DNA of 19,345 nucleotides from Methylococcaceae bacterium NSP1-2 (GTDB taxonomy: Bacteria > Pseudomonadota > Gammaproteobacteria > Methylococcales > Methylomonadaceae): assembly GCA_002256685.1 (NCBI GenBank), contig NQJH01000014.1, positions 1 to 19,345 of the forward strand, in the 5' to 3' direction. How positions within the stretch are numbered: position 1 is the first letter of the stretch; each line of letters opens with the position of its first letter. The translations under genes and the position numbers were made by a program. Below are positions 8,353-16,645 of the stretch, piece after piece. The notes below the pieces were generated by a model. That model saw nothing but the letters and a program-made list of their open reading frames with translations. It was not told where the DNA came from and did not search any database.

Positions 8353-8422
8353 GTAGGATGGGTAGAACGCAGTGAAACCCATCGAGATGGATGAGTTTCG
8401 GCTATCGCCTCTATCTATCCTA
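8353..8422. repeat. REP-like palindromic repeat between GH57 and malQ genes
   Basis: A roughly 70-bp element with nested inverted repeats: 8357-8363 with 8377-8383 (GATGGGT/ACCCATC), and an outer TAGGAT/ATCCTA pair at 8354-8359 and 8417-8422. The two pairings share bases, so they are alternative structures. It fills most of the 124-bp gap. Its sequence style, GTAGGATGGGT followed by AAACCCATC, is that of short dispersed intergenic repeats in gammaproteobacteria. It could attenuate malQ expression relative to the upstream genes. Confidence 0.55.
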
Positions 8423-8430
8423 TCTTACTA

Positions 8431-10116
8431 TTATTCAATACCCTGACGCATTGTGCCACCCATAGCAGGCGCACCAGAACCTTGAGTAAAAGCTAGTGAT
8501 AAATAAGCAGGTGGTTCTTCACCCAATAATCGATACAAATTGGCTAGATTAAGGCGAAATTGTTTTTCAAAATTACTAACCGCTTCACCCGGATTATAAT
8601 CACCAAACCACCAAAACCAGTCAGAACCTTCACAGATAGCCAACTGATGTTCCGCTGCTTTAATCTGTTTATCGGTTAGACGCTTGGCGGCTATCGCTTG
8701 ATCGAAGGCTAATTTAACATCCCCTAGCATATCCCAGCCTCGGTTTTTATCACCATCGCCTATCCACGTTGAAAAAGTACCGTAAACCCAGCTCCCTGCC
8801 ACCAATTTTTTCAACGGTTTAACCACAATTTTACTTTTTAAACACTCTGAGAAGGTGGTTAATTCAATATCAGGATGGCTAGCCAATCTTTGATATAAAG
8901 CACTTAGGAAAAAATAGCCATTATGCGGAAAATATTCCCACGCATTTTCCCCATCCATGATAATGGAAACTACCGAGCCGTCTGGCTCATTGTTGCCAAT
9001 AGTCACGAGATGATTAATCAAATCAGCCACTGCATGATCGGCGTGCCATGTTGAATAATCAAAACCAATCAGGTCGGACAAACCGTCATCACGGAAAAAA
9101 CAGGCTATTTTGGTTTTTTCCAGTTTAAAAGGATGATGACGACCCTGTGGTTGCTTATTTTCAGGAAGATGCAAACTATTACCCAGCACCGAACCGCCAC
9201 TTGCTGTCCATGTAAAACCATGCGTACCGAGTATTTTTAATGTTTCCGCGCTGATAGCTCCTTCGGATGGCCAACAACCTTTAGGCTTAAAATCAAAAAA
9301 CCGTTCAAAGGTTTTTACGGCTTTTTTAAGATGCCAATCAACACGGTCTTTACCACCTTCATAATGGCTAAGACTCGGCAATGGCGCATGAGGCATGGCT
9401 TGATGGGTGGACTTTATATCCAGCAATAGCGGCATAATCGGGTGTGCATAAGGCGTGACTGATAGCTCAATTTGCCCTTTTCTGGCTAACACTTTATAGC
9501 GTTGAATGACGTGGGATAACTGCTCACCAATAATCTCCAGCACTTCCATTCGGTCGTGTTGTGTGTAAGCAGTCCCTTTTGCTATCAAGTGTTGCACTCG
9601 ACTATCAGTGAGTTTAACCGTTTCACCCATCCACGCTAAGTGATACCAAACTAATATATCAATGACAAACTGTTCATTGACATAGTGCAACGCGTCGAAA
9701 TGCTGCTCTAGCCATTCGCTCATTGCCGCTAATTTTTGAAAGGCGGGATAACGGTTAATTTGCCTATCCCTATTCGCCCGCATACAGTCCTTAACCAATC
9801 TCAACCGATCTTCAGGATCGTCGGGGAGTTTAGGACTGACTAGCGCGGCTAATAAAGAATCAGTGATAGCCGAGCGTTTGCGCAAAAAACCGCTCACCTG
9901 CTTGGCATATTCTTCAATTTGCTCCAACAAAATAGGTGCGAAATTAATAACCGCTTTGGCGTTAGGAACAGCTTCCAGATGGGCAGCCATATCAACGTAG
10001 TCTTTAATGACATGTAAATAAGTCCACGGCAATATGAATTCACCCGTTTGCAAATCTCGGTATTCTGGCTGGTGCATGTGCCAACACAGCACCAGCTTTA
10101 ATTTCTTTTTTCCCAT
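8431..10116 (-). CDS. Glycoside hydrolase family 57 protein (alpha-amylase/glucanotransferase type)
   Basis: A 561-residue cytoplasmic GH57 protein with no signal peptide. The conserved family regions appear in order: HMHQP at 13-17, TPYAHP at 221-226, GCWPSEG at 280-286 with Glu285 as the expected nucleophile, and MDGENAWEYF from 387 with Asp388 as the expected acid/base. A C-terminal helical part from about residue 430 includes WIGDGDKNRGWD. GH57 includes amylases, amylopullulanases, branching enzymes and 4-alpha-glucanotransferases, and sequence inspection alone does not separate them. The gene starts 6 bp after the glgC stop, so the two are very probably co-transcribed, and a separate GH13 branching enzyme lies nearby. 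That favours a debranching, hydrolytic or disproportionating role over primary branching. Confidence 0.9.
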   Translation of the reverse strand: MGKKKLKLVLCWHMHQPEYRDLQTGEFILPWTYLHVIKDYVDMAAHLEAVPNAKAVINFAPILLEQIEEYAKQVSGFLRKRSAITDSLLAALVSPKLPDDPEDRLRLVKDCMRANRDRQINRYPAFQKLAAMSEWLEQHFDALHYVNEQFVIDILVWYHLAWMGETVKLTDSRVQHLIAKGTAYTQHDRMEVLEIIGEQLSHVIQRYKVLARKGQIELSVTPYAHPIMPLLLDIKSTHQAMPHAPLPSLSHYEGGKDRVDWHLKKAVKTFERFFDFKPKGCWPSEGAISAETLKILGTHGFTWTASGGSVLGNSLHLPENKQPQGRHHPFKLEKTKIACFFRDDGLSDLIGFDYSTWHADHAVADLINHLVTIGNNEPDGSVVSIIMDGENAWEYFPHNGYFFLSALYQRLASHPDIELTTFSECLKSKIVVKPLKKLVAGSWVYGTFSTWIGDGDKNRGWDMLGDVKLAFDQAIAAKRLTDKQIKAAEHQLAICEGSDWFWWFGDYNPGEAVSNFEKQFRLNLANLYRLLGEEPPAYLSLAFTQGSGAPAMGGTMRQGIE

Positions 10117-10122
10117 TTTGTG

Positions 10123-11400
10123 TTATCTCACATAATGTAAATGCTGCCCTAACATTTCTGAGGTAACCAAAACGACACCGCCTGCACTGACATGAAATCT
10201 TTTTTCATCATCGGCTCTATTCTCACCAATCACCATGCCTTCAGGGACTTCGCAACCGCGTTCGATAATGGCTTTAGTAATGCGACAATTACGCGCAATA
10301 TTGACATCGGGTAACACAATGGAATCGGTGATGGTAGTGTAAGAATTGACTCTGACATTGGAAAATAATAAAGAACGCCTGACGTTAGCACCTGAAATTA
10401 CACACCCGCCCGATACCATTGAATCCACCGCTTGTCCGCGTCTATCATTGTTATCAAATACAAATTTAGCGGGTGGAGTTTGAGCTTGATAGGTCCAGAT
10501 AGGCCAGGTTTTATCATATAAATTTAGATCAGGCTTAACGCTAACTAATTCCATATTCGCTGACCAATAAGCATCAATTGTACCTACATCGCGCCAATAA
10601 CTTTGTCCACCTTGTAAATTTAAAAATGGATAGGCATTAACGATATATTTATCAATGACCGAAGGAATAATATCTTTACCAAAATCGTGGCTAGAATCTT
10701 TGGTGTCGGCATCTTTAATGAGCTGTTCAAATAAAAATCCCGCATTAAAGATATAAATACCCATAGACGCGAGTGCCGTATCGGTTCTACCCGGCATAAT
10801 GGGTGGATGTTCGGGCTTTTCGACAAAGGCTTTAACACGGCGATTATCATCGACATCCATGACACCAAAAGCCGTGGCTTCTTCCAATGAAACTTCAATA
10901 CAGCCGATGGTCAAATCCGCATTTTTGGCGATATGGTCAGCGAGCATTTCACCATAATCCATTTTATAAATATGATCGCCCGCTAATACTAATATGTGTT
11001 CAGGACTACGGCTACGCAGAATATCAATATTTTGAAAAATAGCATCTGCGGTGCCTTTATACCAAGAATCTTCATCAACCCGTTGTTGAGCGGGCATTAA
11101 ATCGACATATTCGCCGAATTCACCGCGCAAAAATCCCCAGCCCTGCTGAATATGACGAATTAAAGAATCGGCTTTGTACTGAGTTAAAATACCGATTTTA
11201 CGAATGCCTGAGTTGACACAATTTGACAACGGGAAATCAATGATACGAAACTTTCCACCGAAGGGAACAGCGGGTTTAGCTCGCCAATCGGTCATATCCA
11301 TTAACCTCGAACCACGACCCCCTGCCAAAATTAAGGCAATGGTATTCCGGGTTAAATGACTAACGATACGATCATTTTTATTATTATTGGATTCCGACAT
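10123..11400 (-). CDS. glgC: Glucose-1-phosphate adenylyltransferase (ADP-glucose pyrophosphorylase)
   Basis: A 425-residue enzyme making ADP-glucose from ATP and glucose-1-phosphate, the committed step of bacterial glycogen synthesis. The nucleotide-binding start LILAGGRGSRL at 23-33 is followed by KPAVPFGGKFRIIDFPLSNC, and the sugar-phosphate motif FVEKPEHPP lies further in. The C-terminal part carries the left-handed beta-helix repeats typical of GlgC (SNVRVNS, ITDSIVLPDVNIARNCRI, IIERGCEVPEGMVIG). Length agrees with the roughly 430-residue E. coli enzyme. A GGAG sits seven bases before the ATG, supporting the start at 11400. It is the first gene of a minus-strand transcript with the GH57 gene and probably malQ, and it is divergent from glgB across a 75-bp gap. 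Confidence 0.97.
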   Translation of the reverse strand: MSESNNNKNDRIVSHLTRNTIALILAGGRGSRLMDMTDWRAKPAVPFGGKFRIIDFPLSNCVNSGIRKIGILTQYKADSLIRHIQQGWGFLRGEFGEYVDLMPAQQRVDEDSWYKGTADAIFQNIDILRSRSPEHILVLAGDHIYKMDYGEMLADHIAKNADLTIGCIEVSLEEATAFGVMDVDDNRRVKAFVEKPEHPPIMPGRTDTALASMGIYIFNAGFLFEQLIKDADTKDSSHDFGKDIIPSVIDKYIVNAYPFLNLQGGQSYWRDVGTIDAYWSANMELVSVKPDLNLYDKTWPIWTYQAQTPPAKFVFDNNDRRGQAVDSMVSGGCVISGANVRRSLLFSNVRVNSYTTITDSIVLPDVNIARNCRITKAIIERGCEVPEGMVIGENRADDEKRFHVSAGGVVLVTSEMLGQHLHYVR

Positions 11401-11475
11401 TTTTCATCTCCAAGTAGAATAGTTTCACAACTTCGGTTGTGTTTGGTAACATTTACCTGTCTATTATTCTACTAC
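11401..11475. promoter_or_regulatory. Divergent glgC/glgB promoter region with cUUCGg hairpin
   Basis: This 75-bp gap must hold start signals for both halves of the glycogen cluster. A hairpin at 11426-11441 has a perfect 6-bp stem (CACAAC/GTTGTG) closed by TTCG, which in plus-strand RNA is the very stable cUUCGg tetraloop. An 8-bp inverted repeat, GTAGAATA at 11414-11421 and TATTCTAC at 11465-11472, flanks it and could supply a TATTCT -10 box to each direction. On the plus strand a TTGGTA at 11443-11448 sits 16 bp before it as a weak -35. The match to sigma-70 is partial and the reading is tentative. Confidence 0.4.
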
Positions 11476-13668
11476 ATGAGGCTCAACAAAGTGAAAAAGC
11501 AATCGACGAACATACTTAGTGCAGATTTTATAAAAATCACCGAAGCTAAGCATCATGATCCTTTTTCGATATTGGGTCGCCATCGGAAAAATAAGCAAGA
11601 TCAAGTTACCGTCTATCTACCTTATGCTGAAAGCGTGTGTTTCAGCCATAATGACGCTGCTTTAACCCGTGTACCGAATAGCGATTTTTTCGAATATACT
11701 ATCGAAAATGATCAAGTAATCCCTGAACATTATCAGCTGTCTTGGCTAGATAAAGACGGCAACACCCACAAAAATTATGACCCCTACACGTTCGGCACAC
11801 AGTTACCCGAATTTGACCAACATCTATTTGGTGAAGGTAAACACTGGCATATTTATCAAAAATTGGGCGGACATTTACACACTGCTGATGGCATAGCAGG
11901 TGTTTTTTTTGCAGTATGGGCACCTAATGCCGGACGCGTCAGTGTCGTTGGTGACTTTAACCGTTGGGATGGTCGTTGTCATCCGATGCGTAGTCTTGGC
12001 GGCGGGGGACTTTGGGAGTTATTTATTCCTGATTTACAAGAAGGTTGTTTATATAAATTTGAAATATTAAACCGCGATAGTGGTCAAATTCTGGTAAAAA
12101 CCGACCCTTATGGACAGCAATTTGAGTTTCGCCCTAACACCTCGTCGGTAGTCACTAGAGAAGATAGCTATGTGTGGCAAGATCAACAATGGATGACGGA
12201 TCGTGTTCAGCGCAACTGGCTACATGAACCGATGTCCATCTACGAAGTACATCTCGGTTCATGGAAGCGTGACGATAAAGGTAATTTTATTAATTATCGA
12301 GAACTGGCGGTACAGTTGGTCAACTACGTCAAACAAATGGGTTTTACTCACATTGAACTACTGCCTATCACTGAGCATCCGCTTGATGCGTCTTGGGGTT
12401 ATCAAACCACGGGCTATTTCGCACCGACTAGCCGTCATGGCGCACCCGATGATTTTCGTTTCTTCATGGATACCTGTCATCAAAACGACATCGGCGTTAT
12501 TCTCGATTGGGTTCCTGCGCATTTTCCTAAAGATTCGTTTGCGTTGGCACGATTTGATGGCAGTGCGTTGTATGAACATGAAGACCCGCGTAAAGGCGAA
12601 CACCGTGATTGGGGTACACTGATTTACAACTATGGTCGTAATGAAGTTAAAAATTTCTTACTGGCGAGTGCTATTTTTTGGCTAGAAGAATTTCACCTTG
12701 ATGGTTTACGCGTCGATGCGGTCGCTTCTATGCTGTATCTGGATTATTCGCGTGAAGAAGGCGACTGGATTCCCAATATGTATGGCGGCAATGAGAACTT
12801 AGAAGCGATTAGTTTTCTCAGAGAAATGAATGAAGTCACTCATGCCCAGCATCCGGGTACGGTGGTTATGGCAGAAGAATCGACTTCTTGGCCACAAGTC
12901 ACGCGCCCAACATGGACGGGTGGTTTAGGCTTTTCAATGAAATGGAATATGGGTTGGATGCACGACATTTTGGCATATATGCAAGAAGACCCCGTACACC
13001 GTATGCACCATCACAATCAACTGACTTTCGGAATGCTGTACGCGTTCACTGAAAATTTCACGTTGCCGTTTTCTCATGACGAAGTTGTGCATGGCAAAGG
13101 CTCGTTAGTCAGTAAAATGCCAGGGGATGAATGGCAACGTTTTGCTAATTTAAGACTGTTATACACTTTGCTATACACCTACCCCGGCAAAAAACTATTG
13201 TTTATGGGCTGTGAATTTGGGCAAGGTACCGAATGGAATTTTCATAAGGCATTAGATTGGTATGTACTGGATTACTCGCATCATCGCGGCGTGCAAACAC
13301 TGGTCAAAGACTTAAATCAGCTATACAAAACTGAACCCGCGTTATACCAACATGATTTTGATTATCAAGGCTTTGAGTGGATTGATTGCTGTGATGTACA
13401 ACAATCCATTATCAGTTATCGCCGTAAACATGGTGAAGAAGAATTGCTGGTTATTCTCAATTTCACCCCCGTGGTAAGAGAAAATTACCGAATTGGCGTT
13501 CCTAAAGCAGGGAGCTATAAGGAAGTTTTCAATTCTGATTCCAGTTACTATGATGGTAGCAACACAGGTAATGGCATTATTGTGTCAGAACCTAAAGAAT
13601 GGATGGGACAACTTAACTCAGTCCGTCTTACTTTGCCTCCCTTAGGTGGTGTAATTTTAAAACTGTAG
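11476..13668 (+). CDS. glgB: 1,4-alpha-glucan branching enzyme, GH13
   Basis: A 730-residue branching enzyme, close to the 728 of E. coli GlgB, that makes alpha-1,6 branch points in glycogen. Order of parts: an N1 domain with HHDPFSILGRH at 26-36, a CBM48 domain with FFAVWAPNAGRVSVVGDFNRWD near 144-165, then the GH13 barrel. GLRVDAVASMLY places the nucleophile at Asp414, MAEESTSWP the acid/base at about Glu467, and FSHDEVVHGKGS the third carboxylate region. The open frame extends upstream to 11356, but that would overlap glgC by 45 bp. The ATG at 11476 gives the usual family length but has no ribosome site. A GTG at 11491 has GAGG nine bases upstream and is almost as likely, giving 725 residues. 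glgA follows 130 bp downstream. Confidence 0.96.
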   Translation: MRLNKVKKQSTNILSADFIKITEAKHHDPFSILGRHRKNKQDQVTVYLPYAESVCFSHNDAALTRVPNSDFFEYTIENDQVIPEHYQLSWLDKDGNTHKNYDPYTFGTQLPEFDQHLFGEGKHWHIYQKLGGHLHTADGIAGVFFAVWAPNAGRVSVVGDFNRWDGRCHPMRSLGGGGLWELFIPDLQEGCLYKFEILNRDSGQILVKTDPYGQQFEFRPNTSSVVTREDSYVWQDQQWMTDRVQRNWLHEPMSIYEVHLGSWKRDDKGNFINYRELAVQLVNYVKQMGFTHIELLPITEHPLDASWGYQTTGYFAPTSRHGAPDDFRFFMDTCHQNDIGVILDWVPAHFPKDSFALARFDGSALYEHEDPRKGEHRDWGTLIYNYGRNEVKNFLLASAIFWLEEFHLDGLRVDAVASMLYLDYSREEGDWIPNMYGGNENLEAISFLREMNEVTHAQHPGTVVMAEESTSWPQVTRPTWTGGLGFSMKWNMGWMHDILAYMQEDPVHRMHHHNQLTFGMLYAFTENFTLPFSHDEVVHGKGSLVSKMPGDEWQRFANLRLLYTLLYTYPGKKLLFMGCEFGQGTEWNFHKALDWYVLDYSHHRGVQTLVKDLNQLYKTEPALYQHDFDYQGFEWIDCCDVQQSIISYRRKHGEEELLVILNFTPVVRENYRIGVPKAGSYKEVFNSDSSYYDGSNTGNGIIVSEPKEWMGQLNSVRLTLPPLGGVILKL

Positions 13669-13698
13669 TTTTTCTACAAACCTTTCACCGTTTAAGGG

Positions 13699-13777
13699 GT
13701 TAGTTCGTAGGTCGGGTTAGCTGTGTATCAAACAGCGTAACCCGACATAAGCACATCAGCTACGGCTATCGGCTAAC
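13699..13777. repeat. REP-like palindromic repeat between glgB and glgA
   Basis: A nested inverted repeat fills the gap. The core hairpin pairs GTCGGGTTA (13711-13719) with TAACCCGAC (13738-13746) plus an inner GCTGT/ACAGC stem. Flanking pairs are CGTAG/CTACG (13706-13710, 13760-13764) and GTTAG/CTAAC (13699-13703, 13773-13777). There is no T-run, so it is not an obvious terminator. It resembles dispersed intergenic repeats and could modulate readthrough from glgB into glgA. Confidence 0.55.
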
Positions 13778-13798
13778 TCAATCTACACTCTAACTAAA

Positions 13799-15232
13799 AT
13801 GAAAAAAATACTTTTTGTCACCAGTGAAGCCTACCCACTGATTAAAACGGGAGGTCTTGGCGATGTTTGTAGCAGTTTGCCTAAAGCATTAACTGAATTA
13901 GGACAAGATGTTCGTGTGCTTCTACCCAAATATCCGTCATTAAAAACCGTCGGTGAAGTTCGATTTCTGTGTTCATTACGCATTGACAATCATCCGATTA
14001 CTATTTTTGAAACCACCATTCCAGATAGCCCTGTTATCGCTTGGCTGGTTGATTGCCCTGATCTTTTTAATACCTTAGGCAATCCTTATCTCGATGAACA
14101 GGGTCTTCCTTGGGCTAATAATGCGGATCGCTTTACGTTATTTTGTCGCGTCGCTGTTGAAGTGGCAATGGACAAAGTTAATCGGGATTGGAGACCAGAC
14201 ATTGTACATTGTAATGATTGGCAAAGTGGTTTAGTGCCTGCGCTACTATCACTGGAAATCGACCGACCTAAGACCGTTTTTACTATACATAATATGGCGT
14301 ATCAGGGCTTATTTCCTGTACAGAGCATTTACTCATTAAATTTACCCGGTCAACTATGGAATCCTAATGGGCTAGAATTTTATGGTATGTTGTCTTTTAT
14401 TAAAGGCGGCATCGCTTATGCAGATCGCATCACTACTGTTAGTCCATCTTATGCCTTGGAAATTCAAACGCCTGCATTCGGTTATGGTCTTGAAGGCTTA
14501 TTGGCACACCGTAGCGATGATTTAGTCGGTATTATTAATGGCATTGATACCAATGAATGGAATCCTGAAACCGACCCTTATATCGCTCAGCGTTACAATG
14601 TGCATTCACTGCACGAAAAACAGTTTAATAAGTCTGAGTTACAAAGAAGAGTCAATCTTCCGGTTAACGAGCATGTCCCTTTATTCGGACTTATTAGCCG
14701 CCTAGTTGAACAAAAAGGCATTGATATGGTCATCGAGTGTTTGCCTGATATGGTGGACTTGCCGATGCAACTGGTTTTGCTAGGTAATGGCGATAAAGAC
14801 TTCGAACAAAGACTACAAAATCTTGCGCATTTATATCCCGATAAAATCGTTATTATCATTGACTATGATGAATCGTTAGCGCATCTAATCGAAGCAGGCG
14901 CGGATGTTTTCCTCATGCCATCACGCTTTGAACCTTGCGGCTTAAATCAAATGTACAGTCAGCGTTACGGCACGATTCCTGTGGTCAGAAAAACCGGTGG
15001 TTTAGCCGATACTGTTGTTGATACTTTACCCGAAACCCTTAACAACAACAGTGCAACGGGTATCGTTTTCAAAGAAGCCAATGCAGGCGCATTACTTGAA
15101 GCCATTAAGCGCACCATGTTGTTATATCATAATCACGATACTTGGCGGCAACTACAGACCAACGCCATGCACAGAGATTTCTCTTGGCGTAGCAGTGCTG
15201 AACAATACATAGCCCTATACCACAGTATTTGA
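13799..15232 (+). CDS. glgA: Glycogen synthase (ADP-glucose type), GT5
   Basis: A 477-residue GT5 enzyme, the same length as E. coli GlgA, that adds glucose from ADP-glucose to the growing alpha-1,4 chain in the cytoplasm. The N-terminal KTGGLGDV (Lys15 onward) is the ADP-glucose-binding loop. The second Rossmann domain carries LFGLISRLVEQKGID and SRFEPCGLNQMYSQRYGTIPVV with the conserved Glu of the retaining GT-B fold, followed by RKTGGLADTV. It sits in the plus-strand half of the glycogen cluster, 130 bp after glgB with a palindromic repeat between them. No clear ribosome site precedes the ATG; the start is set by the family-typical MKKILFVTSEAYP beginning. Confidence 0.97.
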   Translation: MKKILFVTSEAYPLIKTGGLGDVCSSLPKALTELGQDVRVLLPKYPSLKTVGEVRFLCSLRIDNHPITIFETTIPDSPVIAWLVDCPDLFNTLGNPYLDEQGLPWANNADRFTLFCRVAVEVAMDKVNRDWRPDIVHCNDWQSGLVPALLSLEIDRPKTVFTIHNMAYQGLFPVQSIYSLNLPGQLWNPNGLEFYGMLSFIKGGIAYADRITTVSPSYALEIQTPAFGYGLEGLLAHRSDDLVGIINGIDTNEWNPETDPYIAQRYNVHSLHEKQFNKSELQRRVNLPVNEHVPLFGLISRLVEQKGIDMVIECLPDMVDLPMQLVLLGNGDKDFEQRLQNLAHLYPDKIVIIIDYDESLAHLIEAGADVFLMPSRFEPCGLNQMYSQRYGTIPVVRKTGGLADTVVDTLPETLNNNSATGIVFKEANAGALLEAIKRTMLLYHNHDTWRQLQTNAMHRDFSWRSSAEQYIALYHSI

Positions 15233-15250
15233 GCCATCTGAGTTCAAAAT

Positions 15251-15283
15251 AGACCTGTCAGGTTTTAAAAACCTGACAGGTCT
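15251..15283. terminator. Near-perfect 33-nt palindrome after glgA (terminator and/or dispersed repeat)
   Basis: A 16-bp inverted repeat, 15251-15266 with 15268-15283, centred on one base: AGACCTGTCAGGTTTT on the left and its exact complement on the right. In RNA the central T4A5 would open to form the loop of a 12-bp hairpin. It follows the glgA stop by 18 bp and is followed by TTTC, so a terminator role fits. The near-perfect symmetry also fits a mobile palindromic repeat. Confidence 0.65.
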
Positions 15284-15311
15284 TTCATTCTCTTTCTACA
15301 CATCCTAAACT

Positions 15312-16493
15312 ATGATTAAAACCGATGTCATTATTATCGGCGCGGGTGCGGCAGGTTTAATGTGCGCTATCGAAGCAGGTAAACGTGGCAGAAAAGTCAT
15401 CGTATTGGATCATGCTAACAAAGCGGGCAAAAAAATCCTCATGTCGGGCGGCGGTCGCTGTAATTTCACTAACCTGACCGTCGAGCCGAGTAACTACCTG
15501 TCCAATAATCCGCATTTTTGTAAATCTGCTCTCAGTCGTTACAGTCAATGGGATTTTCTGGCATTAATATCTCGCTATCGGATTCCCTATCATGAAAGAG
15601 AATACGGACGCTTATTTTGCAATGACAGTGCCAGCGATATTCTGAGCATGTTATTGACTGAATGCGAAAACGCAGGGGTGACGATTCAGTTAAATACCAC
15701 GATAAACAGCATTGAACAGCTTAATCAACACTTCCAACTGCACACCAGTCAAGGCGATTTTGTCGGACAATCCTTAGTAGTTGCCACGGGTGGTTTGTCG
15801 ATACCGAAAATGGGTGCGACACCGCTAGGCTATAAAATCGCTGAACAATTTGGCATTAAAGTATTACCGACGCGTGCAGGTTTAGTACCGCTGACGTTGC
15901 AACCTGAAGATAAAGAAAAATTCTCGCCTTTATCAGGTATTGCCGTACCTTGTACCGTGAGTTGTAGTAAAAGTCCGTCGTTTAGTGAAAACATACTGTT
16001 TACGCATCGAGGCTTAAGTGGTCCTAGCGTATTACAGATTTCCTCTTATTGGCACGCGGGGGAAACGATTAGTATTAACTTACTACCGCAAATCACACTA
16101 GTGGATGAATTAAAAACTAAACGCCAACAAAAACAAAACAGCACGCTAAAAACCATTCTGTCCCACTATTTACCCAAGCACCTGCTCAGTTGTTTACTGC
16201 CTGAAAGCTTATTAAACACCCCATTACAAGACTGCTCAAATCAACAAATTCAACAGCTTGCCGAGCAGTTACAGCACTGGACGATTAAGCCGAATGGCAC
16301 AGAAGGCTATCGTACCGCCGAAGTGACGATTGGTGGTGTTGATTGCAATGAATTGTCCTCGAAAACAATGGCAAGTCACAAAGTCCCCAATCTTTATTTT
16401 ATCGGTGAAGTAATGGATGTTACGGGCTGGTTAGGCGGGTATAATTTTCAATGGGCATGGTCATCGGCATGGTGTGCGGGGCAGACTGTATAG
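15312..16493 (+). CDS. BaiN/YhiN-type FAD/NAD(P)-dependent oxidoreductase (HI0933-like)
   Basis: A 393-residue flavoprotein. The N-terminal dinucleotide motif IIGAGAAGLMCA lies at 8-19, followed by KAGKKILMSGGGRCNFTN, the signature of the HI0933/YhiN/BaiN family. Further family segments are LVVATGGLSIPKMGATPLGY, the FTHRGLSGPSVLQIS segment and, at the end, TAEVTIGGVDCNELSSKTM then FIGEVMDVTGWLGGYNFQWAWSSAW, which closes the FAD site. Length matches the roughly 400-residue family. Physiological substrates are not established for most members, so no specific reaction is assigned. It stands alone between a hairpin after glgA and a palindromic repeat, and is unlikely to be part of glycogen metabolism. 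Confidence 0.93.
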   Translation: MIKTDVIIIGAGAAGLMCAIEAGKRGRKVIVLDHANKAGKKILMSGGGRCNFTNLTVEPSNYLSNNPHFCKSALSRYSQWDFLALISRYRIPYHEREYGRLFCNDSASDILSMLLTECENAGVTIQLNTTINSIEQLNQHFQLHTSQGDFVGQSLVVATGGLSIPKMGATPLGYKIAEQFGIKVLPTRAGLVPLTLQPEDKEKFSPLSGIAVPCTVSCSKSPSFSENILFTHRGLSGPSVLQISSYWHAGETISINLLPQITLVDELKTKRQQKQNSTLKTILSHYLPKHLLSCLLPESLLNTPLQDCSNQQIQQLAEQLQHWTIKPNGTEGYRTAEVTIGGVDCNELSSKTMASHKVPNLYFIGEVMDVTGWLGGYNFQWAWSSAWCAGQTV

Positions 16494-16500
16494 CGGTGAT

Positions 16501-16545
16501 GTAGGTGCGAATTCATTCGCACAGTGCGGATAAATCCGCACCTAC
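16501..16545. repeat. Double-hairpin palindromic repeat
   Basis: A 45-bp element ending in a 9-bp inverted repeat, GTAGGTGCG (16501-16509) and CGCACCTAC (16537-16545). Inside it two smaller hairpins can form: GTGCGAA/TTCGCAC (16505-16511, 16516-16522) and GTGCGGA/TCCGCAC (16524-16530, 16535-16541). The layout is that of short dispersed repeats. It starts 7 bp after the flavoprotein stop and has no T-run. Confidence 0.6.
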
Positions 16546-16609
16546 TGTTTCTGTTAGATGCCATGATGTGCTGCTCTGTACAGGTTTCGTGAATGCCTAA
16601 AGATAGGTG

Positions 16610-16615
16610 TATAGT
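16610..16615 (+). promoter_or_regulatory. Possible -10 box for gloA
   Basis: TATAGT, five of six bases of the sigma-70 -10 consensus, lies so that a transcript would begin near 16622, leaving a short leader with the gloA ribosome site. No good -35 hexamer is visible, so support is weak. Confidence 0.25.
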
Positions 16616-16645
16616 TCTGTTTTTCTTATCGATAAGGAGTCAACC

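Noticed and set aside
11356..11475. Upstream extension of glgB to the ATG at 11356
   Set aside because: It would overlap the glgC coding region by 45 bp and add 40 residues with no family similarity; GlgB proteins are about 730 residues long from the later start.
16607..16645. GTG start for gloA adding 13 residues
   Set aside because: The ATG at 16646 has a strong AAGGAG at ideal spacing and gives the standard GloA N-terminus with His5.
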